Position numbers and translations under genes: made by a program. The notes beneath the pieces are model-generated. The model was not told the origin of the DNA. It made no database searches and worked only from the letters and a program-made list of their open reading frames with translations. Shown one piece after another: positions 33,765-46,407 of a stretch of DNA of 64,000 nt (positions within the stretch are counted from its first letter, which is position 1; every line of letters starts with the position of its first letter). Source of the stretch: Viridothelium virens. Taxonomy: Eukaryota > Ascomycota > Dothideomycetes > Trypetheliales > Trypetheliaceae. The DNA lies in contig ML991805.1 of NCBI GenBank assembly GCA_010094025.1, positions 186,001 through 250,000 on the forward strand, written 5' to 3'.

Positions 33765-36700
33765 TCAGGGAATATCAAACAGCGGCTTCAACTTCTTGAT
33801 CAAAGCCCACTCATCTGTGCTCACATCAGGCCGATAGAACTCCTTGAGAGTATCAATCGATGCTCGGGAGATATGGCTGTAAAGTATGTCTTTCTCTTCA
33901 AGCTGACGTCCGTATAAGGGCTGATTAGAGCCCTCAATCTTAACTGCAACAGAAGGCTGGCCCTTTTTGCAGAGCGGTATTTGTTTGTGATCGCGCTCGA
34001 TGGATGTCCTACAGATCAGAATGTTAGTGCACTGGATAAATCAGAATGCAGAGATGGTAGAAAAGATGACTCACACTCTTCCTAGTGAGTAAATTTCCTT
34101 CACGCCGGTAACAGTGTTGTGCTTCACGGCCGCGATGGGTGTGAGGGTCCGGAGATTCCCTTCGATGACATCTACACCCACCACAATCGGATCTTTGTTG
34201 TTGAATATAGCCACAGGCCGCAGGACACAGGGGAATACAGCTAGCATCTTACTCTCCTCCTTTTTCTGCTCCGCCAGTTCCTTGGTATGCTTCGTGAAGT
34301 CATCGAACAAATGGTAGATGATATCCGCCGTGAAGATCTTCACCCCAACTTCCGCCGCATACGCCGCTGCATCCTTATCTACCTTGACATCAAATGCGAG
34401 CATGACGGCGTACTCCTTCGCCCTTTCCAGCATAGTCCCACATTGCATAATATGTCGCTTATAGATCGGCCCAATGTTGATGTCTGCGACCGGAATTTTC
34501 GATGCTTTAAGGAATTCGAGGAGTGCTTCGAGTGAACCGAGTGTTGATGCTTGCACGCTGACGCCACGGCCCGTACGCGATACCTTGGAAAGCAAGTGCT
34601 CGAGATCCCCCATGACTTCCTCCTCGAGCTCCTCTTCGTCGTCATCGGGGCCTACAACCATCAGTCGGGATCCGGCAATAGCTTCGTCGAGCCCATTGGC
34701 GGCAATCTTGACACCAAGCGCCGCTTTGACTTCTTTGTTATGCACATAGGCGGACTTCACTCGGAGCTCTTTCATCTCGGCTGGGGTCAGAAGAGCGCGA
34801 ATATTGGTGGTAATAGCTCCAGCCATTCCACAAAGTACTACCTGATCGCCTTCGCGGAGGATACCGTTCGAGAGGATGACATCGATGGTGGTGCCGTAGC
34901 CCTCGATGACTTTGACTTCGAGGACAGTGCACTCAACTTCTGACAAGTACATGAGGCTATTGGTCATACGTTCTTGTGAAAGCGTGACGAGGAGTTTGAG
35001 CATGTCGGGGATACCCTCTCCAGTATGAGCAGAGGTCGGGACTAGGGACACATTTCGGGCCATGGATTTATTTTCGTAGAACAGCTCCGAGTTGAACCCT
35101 TGCTCGGAAAAGGCGAGTTTTGTCTTCTCCAGACGATCTCTGAACTCGTTCTGGACAGACTTATTTTGAAATGCGAGAGAATCTTGAAAGCCATTGTTGT
35201 CGATTTTCTTCCAACCATACAGACGATCAATTTTGTTGAGAGCGACAATGAATGGAGTTTTCCGATCTCGAAGAAGCTTCATGGACTCGAGTGTCTGGGG
35301 TTCCAGACCGTGCATAATGTCGACTACCAGAATGGCGATATTGCAAAGCGAAGACCCTCGCGAACGCAAATTACTGAAAGATTCATGCCCTGGCGTATCA
35401 ATAACGAGAAGACCAGGAACTTTGAATTCAAATTTGCCATCTTTATTGACGACCTGGGTCTTCTTCGCCAGCGCCTCTGTTGGGAAGTAGGTGGCACCAA
35501 TCTGCTGTGTAATACCCCCGGCTTCGCCTTCTTGAACATTTGTTTGCCGAATTTTGTCGAGTAATTTCGTTTTCCCAGTATCCACGTGACCAAGAATGCA
35601 GCAAATTGGTGACCTTAGATTATCTTTTGATCGTGCTGCGAGCGCCTCCTCGTGCCTCTTCTTCCGCAGCTCGGCGGCCTCTGCTTTCTTTGCGGCAGCC
35701 GCTTTCTTTGCTGCAGACTGCTCTTCGTCTTCGGATTCTTCGGACTCTGATTCTTCTTCCGATTCATCTTGCGCAGGACCGGATTTACCATTAACTTTGG
35801 GTTGAATAGGCTTGCCGTTTGCCGCAAGCTTGGCAGTAGGTTTGACTGGACTTTCATCATCTTCACTCTCAGCGTCCCAACTATCTTTGATCCCATCCAT
35901 ATTGGTGCCCTCCTCCTTGTCAGCCTCAGCTTCCCAGTCATCCAACTCATCTTCTTCCTCAGCCTTCTTAGCCTCGGCATCTTGCTTGGCCTTTTCGGCT
36001 TCAGCTTTGGCCTTCGCGTCTTGCTCCTCAGCAAGCTTAAGCTCGTCCAATTTCCTACGAGCATCTTCTTCCTCGGCAGCTTGTTGCACTCTCTTGGCCT
36101 CGTCTTCGTCCTTCTTCGCTGACTTCGACTTTTTCTTATCGTAGACGGGCTTTTTCTTCTCTACGCCTTCCTCCAGCCCCGCAACCTTAGCACCACTTGC
36201 GATCATTTGTTCCATGCGGCGCTTCGCTTGTGCTTCTGCCTTTCGCTGGGCATCGGTCTTGTATTTGCCTTCTTTTTTCAACTGCTCGACTTTCTCTTTC
36301 TCCTTCTGCTTCTTTGCTGCCTTTGCTTCTTCCTTTCGTTGCGCCTCCTCAGCTTCCAGCCGCTGTTCTTCCTCCTGCCTTGCCTTTTCCTCAGCTATCG
36401 CTTGAGCCTCTTCCTCTTCACGTCGCCTCCTCTCTTCTTGTTGCTTCTGAAGTGCGGCTAGAGCAGGGTTGAGTTTCTTCTTCTTGCTGCCTGCAGCGCC
36501 AGCTGGCTCTGCGGCAGGTTCGGGCTCTTTCTTGTCCTCAACAATAGGCTTGTTTGGTTCAGATTTGGCAGGCGCAGGTGCTGGTGTTGATTTCTTCTTG
36601 GTGGCCTAGTTGAAACTGTTAATCGACTACTTCGTTTTAGACAGGTTTATACTAATGCATACCTGTTCCCTCTTCCGCTGCTTTTCCTTTTCTTTTTTCT

Positions 36701-37193
36701 CTTTCTCCTTTTCTTTCTTCGTTTTCAATTTACCGCCTACCTCGTCGCCATCTTCCTCTACTTCCTCTTCATCCTCATCTTTCCTCCCCTTTTGTGATTG
36801 TGCCTGTTTCCCCCCGCCTTTGCCGCCCTTGCCTTTCTTCGCAGACCCTCCAAATGCATCTTCATCATCCATGGTAGCCTCTTCTGGTGCTTTGCTTTCC
36901 AAGTTCATCCCAGCAGCTACATCATCCTTATCGGCGCCGTCACCCCCGACCGCATCTTCCCCTTCCACGAAATCTTCCACGATTTTACCTTTCTTCGCTT
37001 TCTTTCCGCGGTTCTTCTTCAGAGCCGCAAGAAGTCCACCACCTCCGCCTGCAGTTTCTTCATCTGCAACATCTTTGGTCTCATCAGCTTCTTTTGCTTC
37101 GGCCTCGGCTTGAGCTACAGGATCGATGGATTCTCCAAGGTCAGCTTCCCAATCATCATCCTTCTTCTTGCCACCCTTCTTCTTTGGCGCCAT
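33765..37193 (-). CDS. FUN12: Translation initiation factor eIF5B
   Basis: Exons 37193..36663, 36605..34075, 34008..33765 (introns 57 and 66 nt, GTATGC and GTGAGT), 1101 aa, close to the fungal norm of 1000-1100. The N-terminal half is long Lys/Glu-rich and charged ([19 protein letters not shown]), as in all eIF5Bs. The G domain starts at about 505: G1 GHVDTGKT (516-523), GGITQQIG switch, G3 DTPGHESF, G4 NKID, then domains II-IV ending [11 protein letters not shown]. It joins 40S and 60S subunits at start codons, in the cytosol. Single copy housekeeping gene; normal stop codon TGA. Confidence 0.97.
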
Positions 37194-37807
37194 TTCGAAA
37201 GTGTAGGGACTTCAATTTGTTCACAGTAGACGACGGATCTCAGGTCGGAAGGTAAATGACGTATTGGGACTTTAGGTTCAAAATGTGCGGGTAGACAGCG
37301 GTATGCAGGCGCATAAGTGGGCGTCAGGCTTCAGTAAAAGCTACTTTGAAGAGCCTTTGGAGATTCAGCGAATGCTGTCGTCTCACCACAGGTCTTGAAC
37401 AGCGATGCACTGTATCGAGCCGGCAAATGAAGCGTGGCAAAAGCTGAGTCACTGTTTGAAGTCCGAGTTGTTCTTTTGGCTGTGGGGTTTGCTCGGTCGG
37501 TTATGATGCCCGCCGGAGCTCTACGTACCGGCGATAAGCGCTCTATCTCCACGTGATATGGACTTTTTGGAATTGAGATTACTCCAAAGACGAGATGCAT
37601 CTCAAGATGCTGAAAGTTCCGAAAATACAATCTAAAATACATTGAACCAGCGCCATGCTTTCAATACTATACGACGGTTCCCAAAGCCCGGCGCAATTCC
37701 TGTATCGTCGTTTTTTTGGGGGGAGGGTATATCTCAGTTCCCTTCGACGCAAACATACGTCAGGTAAGTGAAGTAGGGTACAATACTATTGAAAAAGGAT
37801 GATCAAA
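37194..37807. other. Intergenic, eIF5B promoter
   Basis: 614 bases between two minus-strand genes. Holds the eIF5B promoter and the end of the Yip1-family transcript. A poly-T/G run (TTTTTTTGGGGGG) lies at about 37712. Confidence 0.4.
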
Positions 37808-39102
37808 TCATCTGAAGAGCAACGCTTTCAAGAATTGTGCCGCATCATCCTTTCCCTTGTCATCACCGGCTGCAGGAGGCTTGTCACCAGGAACAGGGTC
37901 AGCCTGGTTGGGATTGTCTTCTAGTGGGCTCGAGTGTCTGTATCGGGCAATCAATTTAACTTCGTATCGCCAAGATGCTAGACAACTTACGCGAAGAACA
38001 AGAAAGTAATTGCGATGGCCAGGCCAGCATGGAGTGCAACAACAACCACAAGCAAAATTTTTGAGGTTTGCTTGTCTGTAGAACTAAGCACTGGGTATCT
38101 ATATGGACTTCATTAGCGAGGAAGCCATCAGCATGTGTCATCTTGATCTTACAAGTTGCGAAGGAGGAAAACTGCAGAAACTGCAAACCCTACGCCAACG
38201 AAAATGTAATTCAAGACTACCGAGTGTTAGCAATGTGACAAATGGAAGGACAACGCAGCGATGAGGACTCACGCTGAATGGGCGACCATGAAATGATGGC
38301 AACAGGTATCCAGATAACATTGGCATAACCGTATAATGCCCAACACTCAAGGAGATTAGCAGACTCGCTACCAAACCATTTCAAAGCGCCCCAGAGTGCT
38401 ATTGGTATGACCGCTGCAGGCCACTATCAGCAAATTAATAAAATCAGAGAAGAATCCTTCGACCTACCAGTATACCCATACATCAATCCAGCACCGCCTA
38501 AATAACAGTTTTAGCATGATCCCTCCAGCACGAAAGATCTCGAGCCTTTCACATACCACTCAGTAACTTGAAATTGTAGACGAAGTGTTTGTGTCCTTGC
38601 TCCCCCAAGTATTGATTGATCGTTCCCGTCAAGAACAGTATAACCACCACCGAAGTCGCTATCCAAAACGGCCCGTAAAGATCAGGGTTTCCTTCCAGCA
38701 CATCGAGAAAGTTTGCGCGAGGAAATACAGCAGCGTAACATCGCTTCAGAACTTCATTGGTGTCGACGTCGAAGAATTGTGCGTAGAAGGAAACGCTCCA
38801 GAGGAAAGACTTGGCCGATTGAGCATTACGTCGAGGCCCTCCGGGCAGAAAACTGCCGTTCTCTGGATTGATTTTGTTCTTGCGAGATTGACCATCCTCG
38901 AAGTCTGAGCACTATCAGCTGGATCCACGCCAAGTCGGCGGTAATGTATACTTGACGAGTGAAACTCAAGGTCTTCTTGGAGATCTGTATGGCCAAGGTC
39001 GCCCTAATCAATGAATTAGCAGGCAGCCGGAGGACCGAGAGAAAGCCATACTTCAGCGTCGACGTCTACGACGACATCGTAGTTGTTATTGTTGTGCGAC
39101 AT
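37808..39102 (-). CDS. Yip1-family Golgi membrane protein (YIPF1/2, Yip5-like)
   Basis: Eight exons and seven short introns: 39004..39051, 38905..38951, 38498..38556, 38414..38467, 38217..38272, 38099..38152 and 37938..37990 (47-59 nt), all in frame, 307 aa. Motifs: FYAQFFDVDTNEVLKRC, NPDLYGPFWIATSVVV, GGAGLMYGYTAVIPIALW, WSPIQLLNYIFVGVG. NPDLYGPFW is the Yip1-domain signature of YIPF1/2. Five membrane helices after an acidic cytosolic N-terminus. Family members bind Rab GTPases and act in Golgi trafficking. Ends in KDDAAQFLKALLFR. Confidence 0.9.
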
Positions 39103-40349
39103 GATGGCGACCTGAATTGAAACTCATTCGATTGCCTGGTCGTAGAGTGCTCTACTGACTGAATACGTGTGCTCTAGCAATTGCTAAAGGTGGTGTTAGC
39201 GGCTGCCGTAGGCCGGCTTTGCTGAGTCAGCTAAAGCGAGCGAGAAAGCTTGGAGCAATGCAGGGGTCCGAAGTTTCCACCTCCATACACTTTGGAACCT
39301 CCCAACCGAGCTTGCAGAAACACTGGCGCCTCACAGGTACAAGGGCACGTGTCTCGAGCAGAAAAGAGACTAAACTCAAATAAGAGCATCTCATGACTGG
39401 AGTCATCGCTGTCGATCTCAGATGAATGCATACGCGACCAATGATTGAAACTCCTCTAGAGATCGCTGCTAATCATCTCGATCGCGCAATATGTGGATAC
39501 AAATGCTCGCTTGCATAGGCGTGGCAATGAAATGAACCTCGTCTTTCTGATGAATCTCTTGATTTTGCAAGAAGCCTTGCAACAGCTGCTGTGGGATGGA
39601 TTGCGGTCTTCTAGGTTGCAGCATCTCGTTACACCGTCTTGATTATTGAGAAACCATAGGTCTGAAGCGGTATCATCACACCGGGAATCAGTTTCACAGA
39701 CGCTATACTAGCAGTCCCAATGAGCTTGATTAAGCTCCGCGCTCCAAACGATCATGATCCGACCAAGCCAGGCAAACCATGTCGAAAATTCCGGCTACGA
39801 ACGTTTACCATGAAATCATGATACCCCATCTTCCTGCATCCTGTCCTCAAGATTAGCCCTTTCCCCAGCATCGCCAGAACCCGAGCAGTCCCGTCACTGC
39901 ACATGACATCTCTCATAGCCGTTGATTCCCCAGTATGAACATGGTATCCGGAACGCATCGCTAATAAGTCACCTTGCATGTCAATAGTATCCCCGTGTTC
40001 AGCATCCGTACCGCGACCGAATACGTTGCCTGCAGCCGTCCCGACTGCTTCCAAAGTCCTTCCCCAGCAGGAACACGAGGCTGGTTAGGCTACTATCCAA
40101 AGTCGGAGAATGGCACACTCATGGAGTATCATTCTGGCATGGGTCTCGTTCCATCGGTGCAGATGCCGTGTGTAATGCTAAGCGACTGTGGACCCTACTC
40201 CCTTAATGCAGCCACTCTCAGTGCCTTATCACACTCGGCTAGAACATCAAAGCTATTGTCCATCAGCTTTGAATCCCAATTCATGCTTGTCTGACTATAC
40301 ACCTACCCAAAAGCATGCTCCGTGCGATCTGAAAAAGTATTTGGTACTT
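39103..40349. other. Intergenic with one unexplained open frame
   Basis: About 1.25 kb. A minus-strand frame at 39752..40036 (from ATG) reads MQGDLLAMRSGYHVHTG..., with no domain that I know; upstream it meets paired TAG stops. It may be a relic. Confidence 0.3.
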
Positions 40350-41610
40350 CTAACGGGGTTTCAGCGGGGTCTCAGGCGTCAGAGGTGCGTGGCTATGCTC
40401 ACTTGTGGCTCCTGGCTCCGCGAACTCCCAGAGCCTGGATTCGACGTCTTTCTCTCTTCCTACTACAGTCGAAGAAAGCAGTTGTACAGTGGAACCTCTC
40501 CGTCTGCGAACTTCTTCATAGAGTCGAAGCCTAGGCGGAATCTCCTCACGACTGTCAACACCAGTAAGCAAGCGACCCAATGCTCCTGCATCTTCCATGG
40601 CTTGATTCGATCCCTGGCCCCCAAAAGGTAGCATGGGATGCGCAGAATCACCAATCAAGACGATACGCTTGTATGTCCACCTTGAGAAAGGATCATAGTA
40701 TTGCAGATTCCAACACAGGACATCTTCTGCCAGATTAAGAAATCTGAGTACATGTGGATGGAGATTTTTGAACTCATCTAGCAAAGATCCTTTCATATCA
40801 GTCTGCGTTTGAGAGTCTGCCCGACTTGGGTGATTGCCTGTCACATTTTGAACCTCGCCATCGCGACAGGGATACCAGGTTATATGACGCACATGCTCTT
40901 TGTCGCTCTTATCGTCAAGAATTGTTATGCCTTTCGACTTCCACTTGACGAGGTCGTGAAGGGCGGGATCTGCTTCCAGCTTTTTTGTTGGGGTGAGAAA
41001 GCGAAAGGTGCTCACATTCGTCCTCGACGGCTTGTCCGCCTCGGGCCCAATTACAGCAAGACGGGTCACTGAGCGCACGCCGTCAGCTCCAATGATAAGG
41101 TCAGCACTATATTTCGTGCCATTGGCCAATGTTAATGAGCATTCCTCGGCATCAACTCTTTCTATTGGAGAGGCCAGATTTAAAGTTACTGGGTTATCTT
41201 TGCCTTCTCGAGCCAGTCTCAAGAGTTCGTTGTGAAAGTCGATTCTGTGGATTGACCGGAATGGAAACCCATACTTCTCTTCGGAGGATGAGAAATCAAG
41301 CAATTCTGACTTTTCTAACGTGATACCGTCCGCGAAAAGCCACTCTGGCAGTAGACAAGCTCGAGCCCGCTCGTAAGAAAAGCCTAAGGAGGAGAGGACC
41401 CTAGATCCATTCGGAGCGAGTGCGATGGCGGCACCAATCTCGGTCGCAAAACTAGACTTTTCGAAAATCTGGCCCTCGGGTTAACTAAACACTCTTTGCT
41501 CCGAATTACACGTGTCGATGAACCTTGACTCTGTGCCCTGCCTGACGAAGGGCAACAGCTGCACAGAGGCCGCCAATACCTGCACCGACAACAATGATGT
41601 CTAATGGCAT
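40350..41610 (-). CDS. FAD-dependent monooxygenase (salicylate hydroxylase-like)
   Basis: Exon 1 41524..41610, intron 41469..41523 (55 nt, weak GTTCAT donor), exon 2 40350..41468; 401 aa. N-terminal Rossmann VVGAGIGGLCAAVALRQAGH (GxGxxG at 9-14), DG motif LIIGADGVRS, and GD motif VLIGDSAHPMLPFGGQG are all present, so group A flavin monooxygenase. Uses NAD(P)H, FAD and O2 to hydroxylate an aromatic substrate. Substrate unknown; salicylate-like or secondary-metabolite acids are family guesses. No biosynthetic cluster is visible around it. Confidence 0.88.
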
Positions 41611-43940
41611 GGCTTCCTTAATTATGGTAAATAGGGGTCGGTTCCCAGGATTGCCGCCCTTTGTAATCAACTGCCAATTTGGGTCGTTTTGAAGAAATGC
41701 TAAACGAAGGCTATCCTGACGAAGTAGGTAATTTCAGCGATTTCAATCAAAAACTGGGCAGGTAAGCCATCCACGTCGTCCAATGGGTGATAAGTCATCG
41801 TGATTACCTCGGAAAGCGGACTAACGGACGGAATAGAGTACCTTGGGGTCCGATGTTAGGGTTCTTGCACCTTACGCGCCTGTCAAGACCACGCTGAGAC
41901 GCGTGGAAAAGGCAAGTGCAAAAGCTTGGTATGCGCACTGCAGAATTTCGACTTCAATTCGGGAAGCGAGAGGATATGTAGCGTTATTTGCAGCCCATTC
42001 CAATCAGTACAGGCAAGTATCAACCACTCCGGTCTATGAATCATCACCGCTCTCGAATTATCTCTCATTCATTTCCTGCCTTACGTCAAGTGAAGTAAGC
42101 CAAAGAGCCTACATCTCTCCTGAGGTATTTTGAACTCTCACGCAGCAATCAAGAATTGTCAGCAAGCCATCATTTATCCCAGCCCAGTATGTTGACACCG
42201 CGACTCTCCGCGGCCTTCCAAAGAATCTTCAGCGACGTAACAGACATGATGAAGGTTGCTCGCTTGTAAGCACTACTACAATCCTCGGATTCCACCGTTG
42301 CCGAATGGTGAGGAGCCGCAGTACTGTGGCAGTTCTCCGAAGGCGGAAGCTTCCTCGCTCTGAAGATCCGAGCCGTCAATATTGTCGATGCGATGCGGCT
42401 TGCCACTCGATGAGCGTTAGGTGCACCGGGTGGTTAATTGGCCTGGAATTAGACCCATCCTGAATCAAGCTTTCAGAGGCTCCTAATATGATCGGTGAGA
42501 ATTGGCATCTGCCGCCCCCAGTCTAGTTGATCCCACCCCTCCCCCAGCCCCTGTCGGGGAGCTTTGACCTTCTGTATATTTTCGCTATACAGAGAACCTT
42601 CACCATCCTAACTACCTATCTAATCAACATTTAGATGGGCTTTGGGATTCACAGTTACTCGGTACAGGTCCCTACGCTCATACCCTCCGCACTCTCACCC
42701 CGTACCTCTAAACCTACATTCTAATCCTGATCAGTCTCTGTAGAACGAATATAATTCTCCATAAGATACATACACTTTAAATTACCGGAGTGATGATTCC
42801 GAGGGTGATCCACTAGTAGGGTTGTGGCAGGTCACAGTTCCATGACCGAAGCTATCCCCTTCAACGATTTATGAAGAATCCACCAAAGTTTCCTTCGCTT
42901 CCAGCAGGCCTCAGAGTCGCAATTAACCATCGAAAGACGCAGCGGCATGTGCAACCCATTGTGCCATTAGGACAGAAAATTTTCCAGAGCCTTCGCGAAT
43001 TGACCCGGTCATTCTGTGGCTTCGTCTAAAGCACCGAAGAGCCAAGATATCCCTCGCGCGATCCTCTTCGACGGCTATGTTAGCCGTTTCTTTTCGTCAA
43101 TCCCGCACTTGTGCTCGAGGCACAGCATGCTGAACAGCTACTGACCTAGGAAGTTACTGTCGACCTAAGTACTCCAGGTCATGTCAGTTCTCTCAACGGG
43201 ACGGCCCAGCGCTCGAATACAAAGCAGGAGCTTTTGACCTTTTCACCGGCCAGTGACAGCTTCCATGACACTGCGCCAATGATACATTCGACTTGGGTTC
43301 TGCCAAAATTCATTGCTCTGAATTTTGATGATCATCGGCGTTGGCTGCTCTTTCGGCCAGATCACATTGTTTTAGCCCACGCGTCCCCGATAATCGGCTC
43401 CCCTGAACCCATCAATGAAGCCGGATCACACACGAGCCGTCTAACTATTCTTACATCACCTAAAATTCTAAGTAATGGATGAGCTCATTGGGAAGTTTGT
43501 CTTGGATGACACAAATATGTAGGAGATTTTCGTGCCGCATCTTGATTGATCAAGAACCCGAATTGATAGACGACTTTCCCGACTACTCTACTGGGAGACT
43601 TCCACAGTGTGTTTGGATAACGCGAGATCGAAGTTGCTCCTGAGGCTCCAGAAGCGCTGGAATGCGAGGTTCAGCGATGGAAGAGGTCTTTGCGAAGACT
43701 CGGAAGATCGATTTGTTTCCAGTATTGCATCCAACAAAAACGTGAATTCACGGACTGCCTTAGTGCGTGCAGAGCAATTTGTTTGTCAATATGCATCACG
43801 TGATGTTGTAAATGGTGAAGGTCGCACCTGCGTCTATGGATCTTTTCAAATCGTGTCCTTACATTTGGTGGCTCGCTTGAATTCGATCGACTTAGCTATG
43901 CGCTATCATCAATTCATGATTTCCATCAAGAAAAGATCCA
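41611..43940. other. Intergenic, nothing recognised
   Basis: 2.3 kb between divergent genes. Short frames (41843..42133, 42170..42406, 43234..43482, 43607..43981) have no motif. A small inverted repeat CTGTATA...TATACAG at about 42570-42590 and a CCCC/GGGG hairpin just before are probably chance. Confidence 0.35.
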
Positions 43941-45347
43941 ATGGACATCAGCGGAGACATCATCTGGGGCAACGACGATGAGTCCGAAGTGTACGCTGAA
44001 GCGGGAAATGACGACCTATATCTTCTATTCAAGTTCGCTTTCAGAGCCGAAAGACCTTGGAGCCTTCCAAATCGCATCATAGCTCGATTCTTCGACGTTT
44101 CTGGAAAGGCAATGGGCGAAACATTTTCCGATCGTAGCTCAATGCGCAACGCTATCTATTCCTCGATACGTCGCGTCTGGCCTCGTTGTGTATCACATGC
44201 ATCTATCATGTCACCAGACGTCACGGTTGAAATTTATGAAGATCAGACAGGAGAGATCCAATATCACATATGCCACGAGAGCTCATATCAAGAATACCTG
44301 GACTTATTACTTCCAATTGCAAAATTTACGCCAGGTGACGCGGCAGCATCCCAAGGATATAAGTCGATCGATTATTCGAGTCTTATTCCCATCAGCCACT
44401 TGGCAGGAAGAGGTAGAACTGCGCTCGTCCGTGTTCCCTCTTCTGACCACTTTTTCGTGTATAAGGGAATCGAGTTTGGAGCATTTCTCGAGTCTCGCGA
44501 AGATTTCACCAACATGAGGGATGTCTGCTATCACGAGATCCAAACCATCAGCTCAATGCCTCCGCATCCGAACATTATGTCTCCCTCAAAATTTTATGTC
44601 ACTGCGGGGAAACTCGAAGTCATGCAGCAACCCGGTGTCTGTGGCATGCTACATCCGTTCATGGAACGCGGCTCGCTTGACAGTGAGATCAAACGTGCTA
44701 ATGCAACAGGCTCCCGTCTAACGTTGACTGATAAAGCCCGCTGGTGTTATGAAATGTCTTCAGCGGTCTTTCACACCCATTTCGTGGCCCGCACATACCA
44801 CATGGATATCAAACCGGCTAATTTTCTTTTGAATGCTGAGAATGATGTTATACTGATTGACTGGGAACAAAGCGGGGCACCACACTACACTTTAGCCCCT
44901 GAAGCTGATGGCACTTGGGACGTGAGATTCTTGGAAGTCGATCCATCGCATGAGAACGCTCACAACGCCCCACCCGCTCGTCTCATCTACAAAAGATACA
45001 ACGGTCCACCGCGAGAAAATTCTGTCTGGAGCTGGCCTCAATGGAACGTATTTCCAGAGTGGAGAGAGCGCTTCCCTCGAGCGCTGGAGGCAGCAGAGAC
45101 ATTCAGTCTTGGCCGAACGTTATGGTTGCTGCTTGAACAGGTCTCACAAAGTGAGATCGAGAACAACAGAAGCGTCGTGGTGGCCTGGAGTAAAGGTGAA
45201 GAGGACATTCCTGACGATTGGAAGGCCATTGTGTATCGTTGCTTGGAGCCTGATCCTAATGATAGGATTGGCTTGGCAGAGGTACTGAACTTCTGGAAGG
45301 ACGCAAATAAAAATTATCCCACGAACTCTCCTCAAACATCATCATAA
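43941..45347 (+). CDS. Protein kinase-like protein with DWE in place of DFG
   Basis: Single exon, 468 aa, ATG 43941. Residues 1-130 are a non-kinase N-terminal region. Kinase marks: likely VAIK lysine K175 (FFVYKGIEFG), catalytic loop YHMDIKPANFLL (D289, N294), and LIDWEQSG (D307-W-E) at the DFG position. SLGRTLWLLLEQ is helix F; DPNDRIGLAEV resembles the helix-I Arg. The Mg-binding Asp is kept, so activity is possible. Resembles fungal-expanded kinases of unknown role. GC and codon use look ordinary. Confidence 0.8.
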   Translation: MDISGDIIWGNDDESEVYAEAGNDDLYLLFKFAFRAERPWSLPNRIIARFFDVSGKAMGETFSDRSSMRNAIYSSIRRVWPRCVSHASIMSPDVTVEIYEDQTGEIQYHICHESSYQEYLDLLLPIAKFTPGDAAASQGYKSIDYSSLIPISHLAGRGRTALVRVPSSDHFFVYKGIEFGAFLESREDFTNMRDVCYHEIQTISSMPPHPNIMSPSKFYVTAGKLEVMQQPGVCGMLHPFMERGSLDSEIKRANATGSRLTLTDKARWCYEMSSAVFHTHFVARTYHMDIKPANFLLNAENDVILIDWEQSGAPHYTLAPEADGTWDVRFLEVDPSHENAHNAPPARLIYKRYNGPPRENSVWSWPQWNVFPEWRERFPRALEAAETFSLGRTLWLLLEQVSQSEIENNRSVVVAWSKGEEDIPDDWKAIVYRCLEPDPNDRIGLAEVLNFWKDANKNYPTNSPQTSS

Positions 45348-45666
45348 AGGCTTTCATTATTTTCATGGTATGGCGCTGTGTTACCTATAGGCATTACTAC
45401 GCATAGTGAGAATATTTAGGCTGGCAGTTCAAATGCCTATCGTCATTTCGAGTCTCACCAGGTCTTGTACGATACATGCAGGAGCCAAAACTCTGACCAT
45501 TAACTCAATGATCATACTGAGATGACTATGGAGATGAAAGCAAACAAGCAATGCTGCACCCATTGAATGTACATACACGATAGCAAATATTCATTGGGTA
45601 TTTTGATGCTGAGAGATGGCCTGTTCCAGCTCGCATCCAAGCTTCTGCGACTGAACGCTAGCTGTG
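45348..45666. other. Convergent 3' ends
   Basis: 319 bases between tail-to-tail genes. Nothing else seen. Confidence 0.4.
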
Positions 45667-46407
45667 TTAGGTGTTGGCAATATGTCTCGATTCGTGTGGT
45701 TTCCCCTTGCAGCGGTTTTCACACTGACCGAAGGCAATAGGTCCGGCTCTAGCCTCCTGTTCTAAGAGATAATCTGTCAAATCGAAAGTGCCCAGAAGTG
45801 CTTTCTAGCACTACTCACCTCGTTTCGTTGGATGATGACAAGAGTAAAATTGCCACATTGCGTCGATGCCCACTCCGTTGTAAGGGCCGGAGTCAAAAGG
45901 TAGCGTGATGTTTGCTCGTCCACTGGTGAATTCAATAGTCGCAGAACTGTCTATTTTCTTTCCGTCGAGTAGACAAATGCCGAAGATATCCATCAGGCCG
46001 AATGTATCAAGAATAGTACGGACCGCTTCTAAGAACCGTTGCAAGTGGAAAGAGTCCAATGGAACTTTACGGCCATGGTAGGTGAACTCGTAAGGCATGA
46101 GGCCTCCTTCCATGAAGCGCCAGGAGCTAGCGTTCACATCTCCAAGCTCTTCTGCTCCGCTGTCCTTGTTCCATGGTACGGCTACAGAGTCGACATTCAC
46201 CAACATCTCCTTAGGTTCCATGAGAAAATGGTTGTGGAGGAGGGTCACTCCCAGTTCTTTCTCGACTCCATATTGGACAAATGTATCAGCGAGCTCATCG
46301 ACCAAGACCTTTGAAGCGTGTTTAGCTTCAATGCATTCCTTTGCGAGGCGAAGTTCAGGTAAAGAATTGTAGTGCTCGACCGTGTACGCAATAAGAGGGA
46401 CAGCCAT
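45667..46407 (-). CDS. Conserved fungal protein of unknown function
   Basis: ATG 46407, exon to 45819, intron 45762..45818 (57 nt, GTGAGT), last exon 45667..45761. Contains AEHYNNLPEL-like HYNSLPELRLAKECIEAKHA, GVTLLHNHFLMEPKEMLVNV, SSWRFMEGGLMPYEFTYHGR and IDSSATIEFTSGRANITLPF. I have seen this layout in many uncharacterised fungal proteins, with no named domain. An upstream exon 46526..46627 with a perfect GTAAGT donor looks attached, but the join to 46414 is off by one base, so either the start is internal or a small indel exists. Confidence 0.6.

Noticed and set aside
34100-37255. Many long plus-strand frames rich in Ser, Phe and Leu
   Set aside because: They are antisense shadows of the Lys/Glu-rich eIF5B gene.
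42530-42595. Hairpins (CCCC/GGGG and CTGTATA/TATACAG)
   Set aside because: Short, isolated, no poly-T or gene end beside them; chance is likely.
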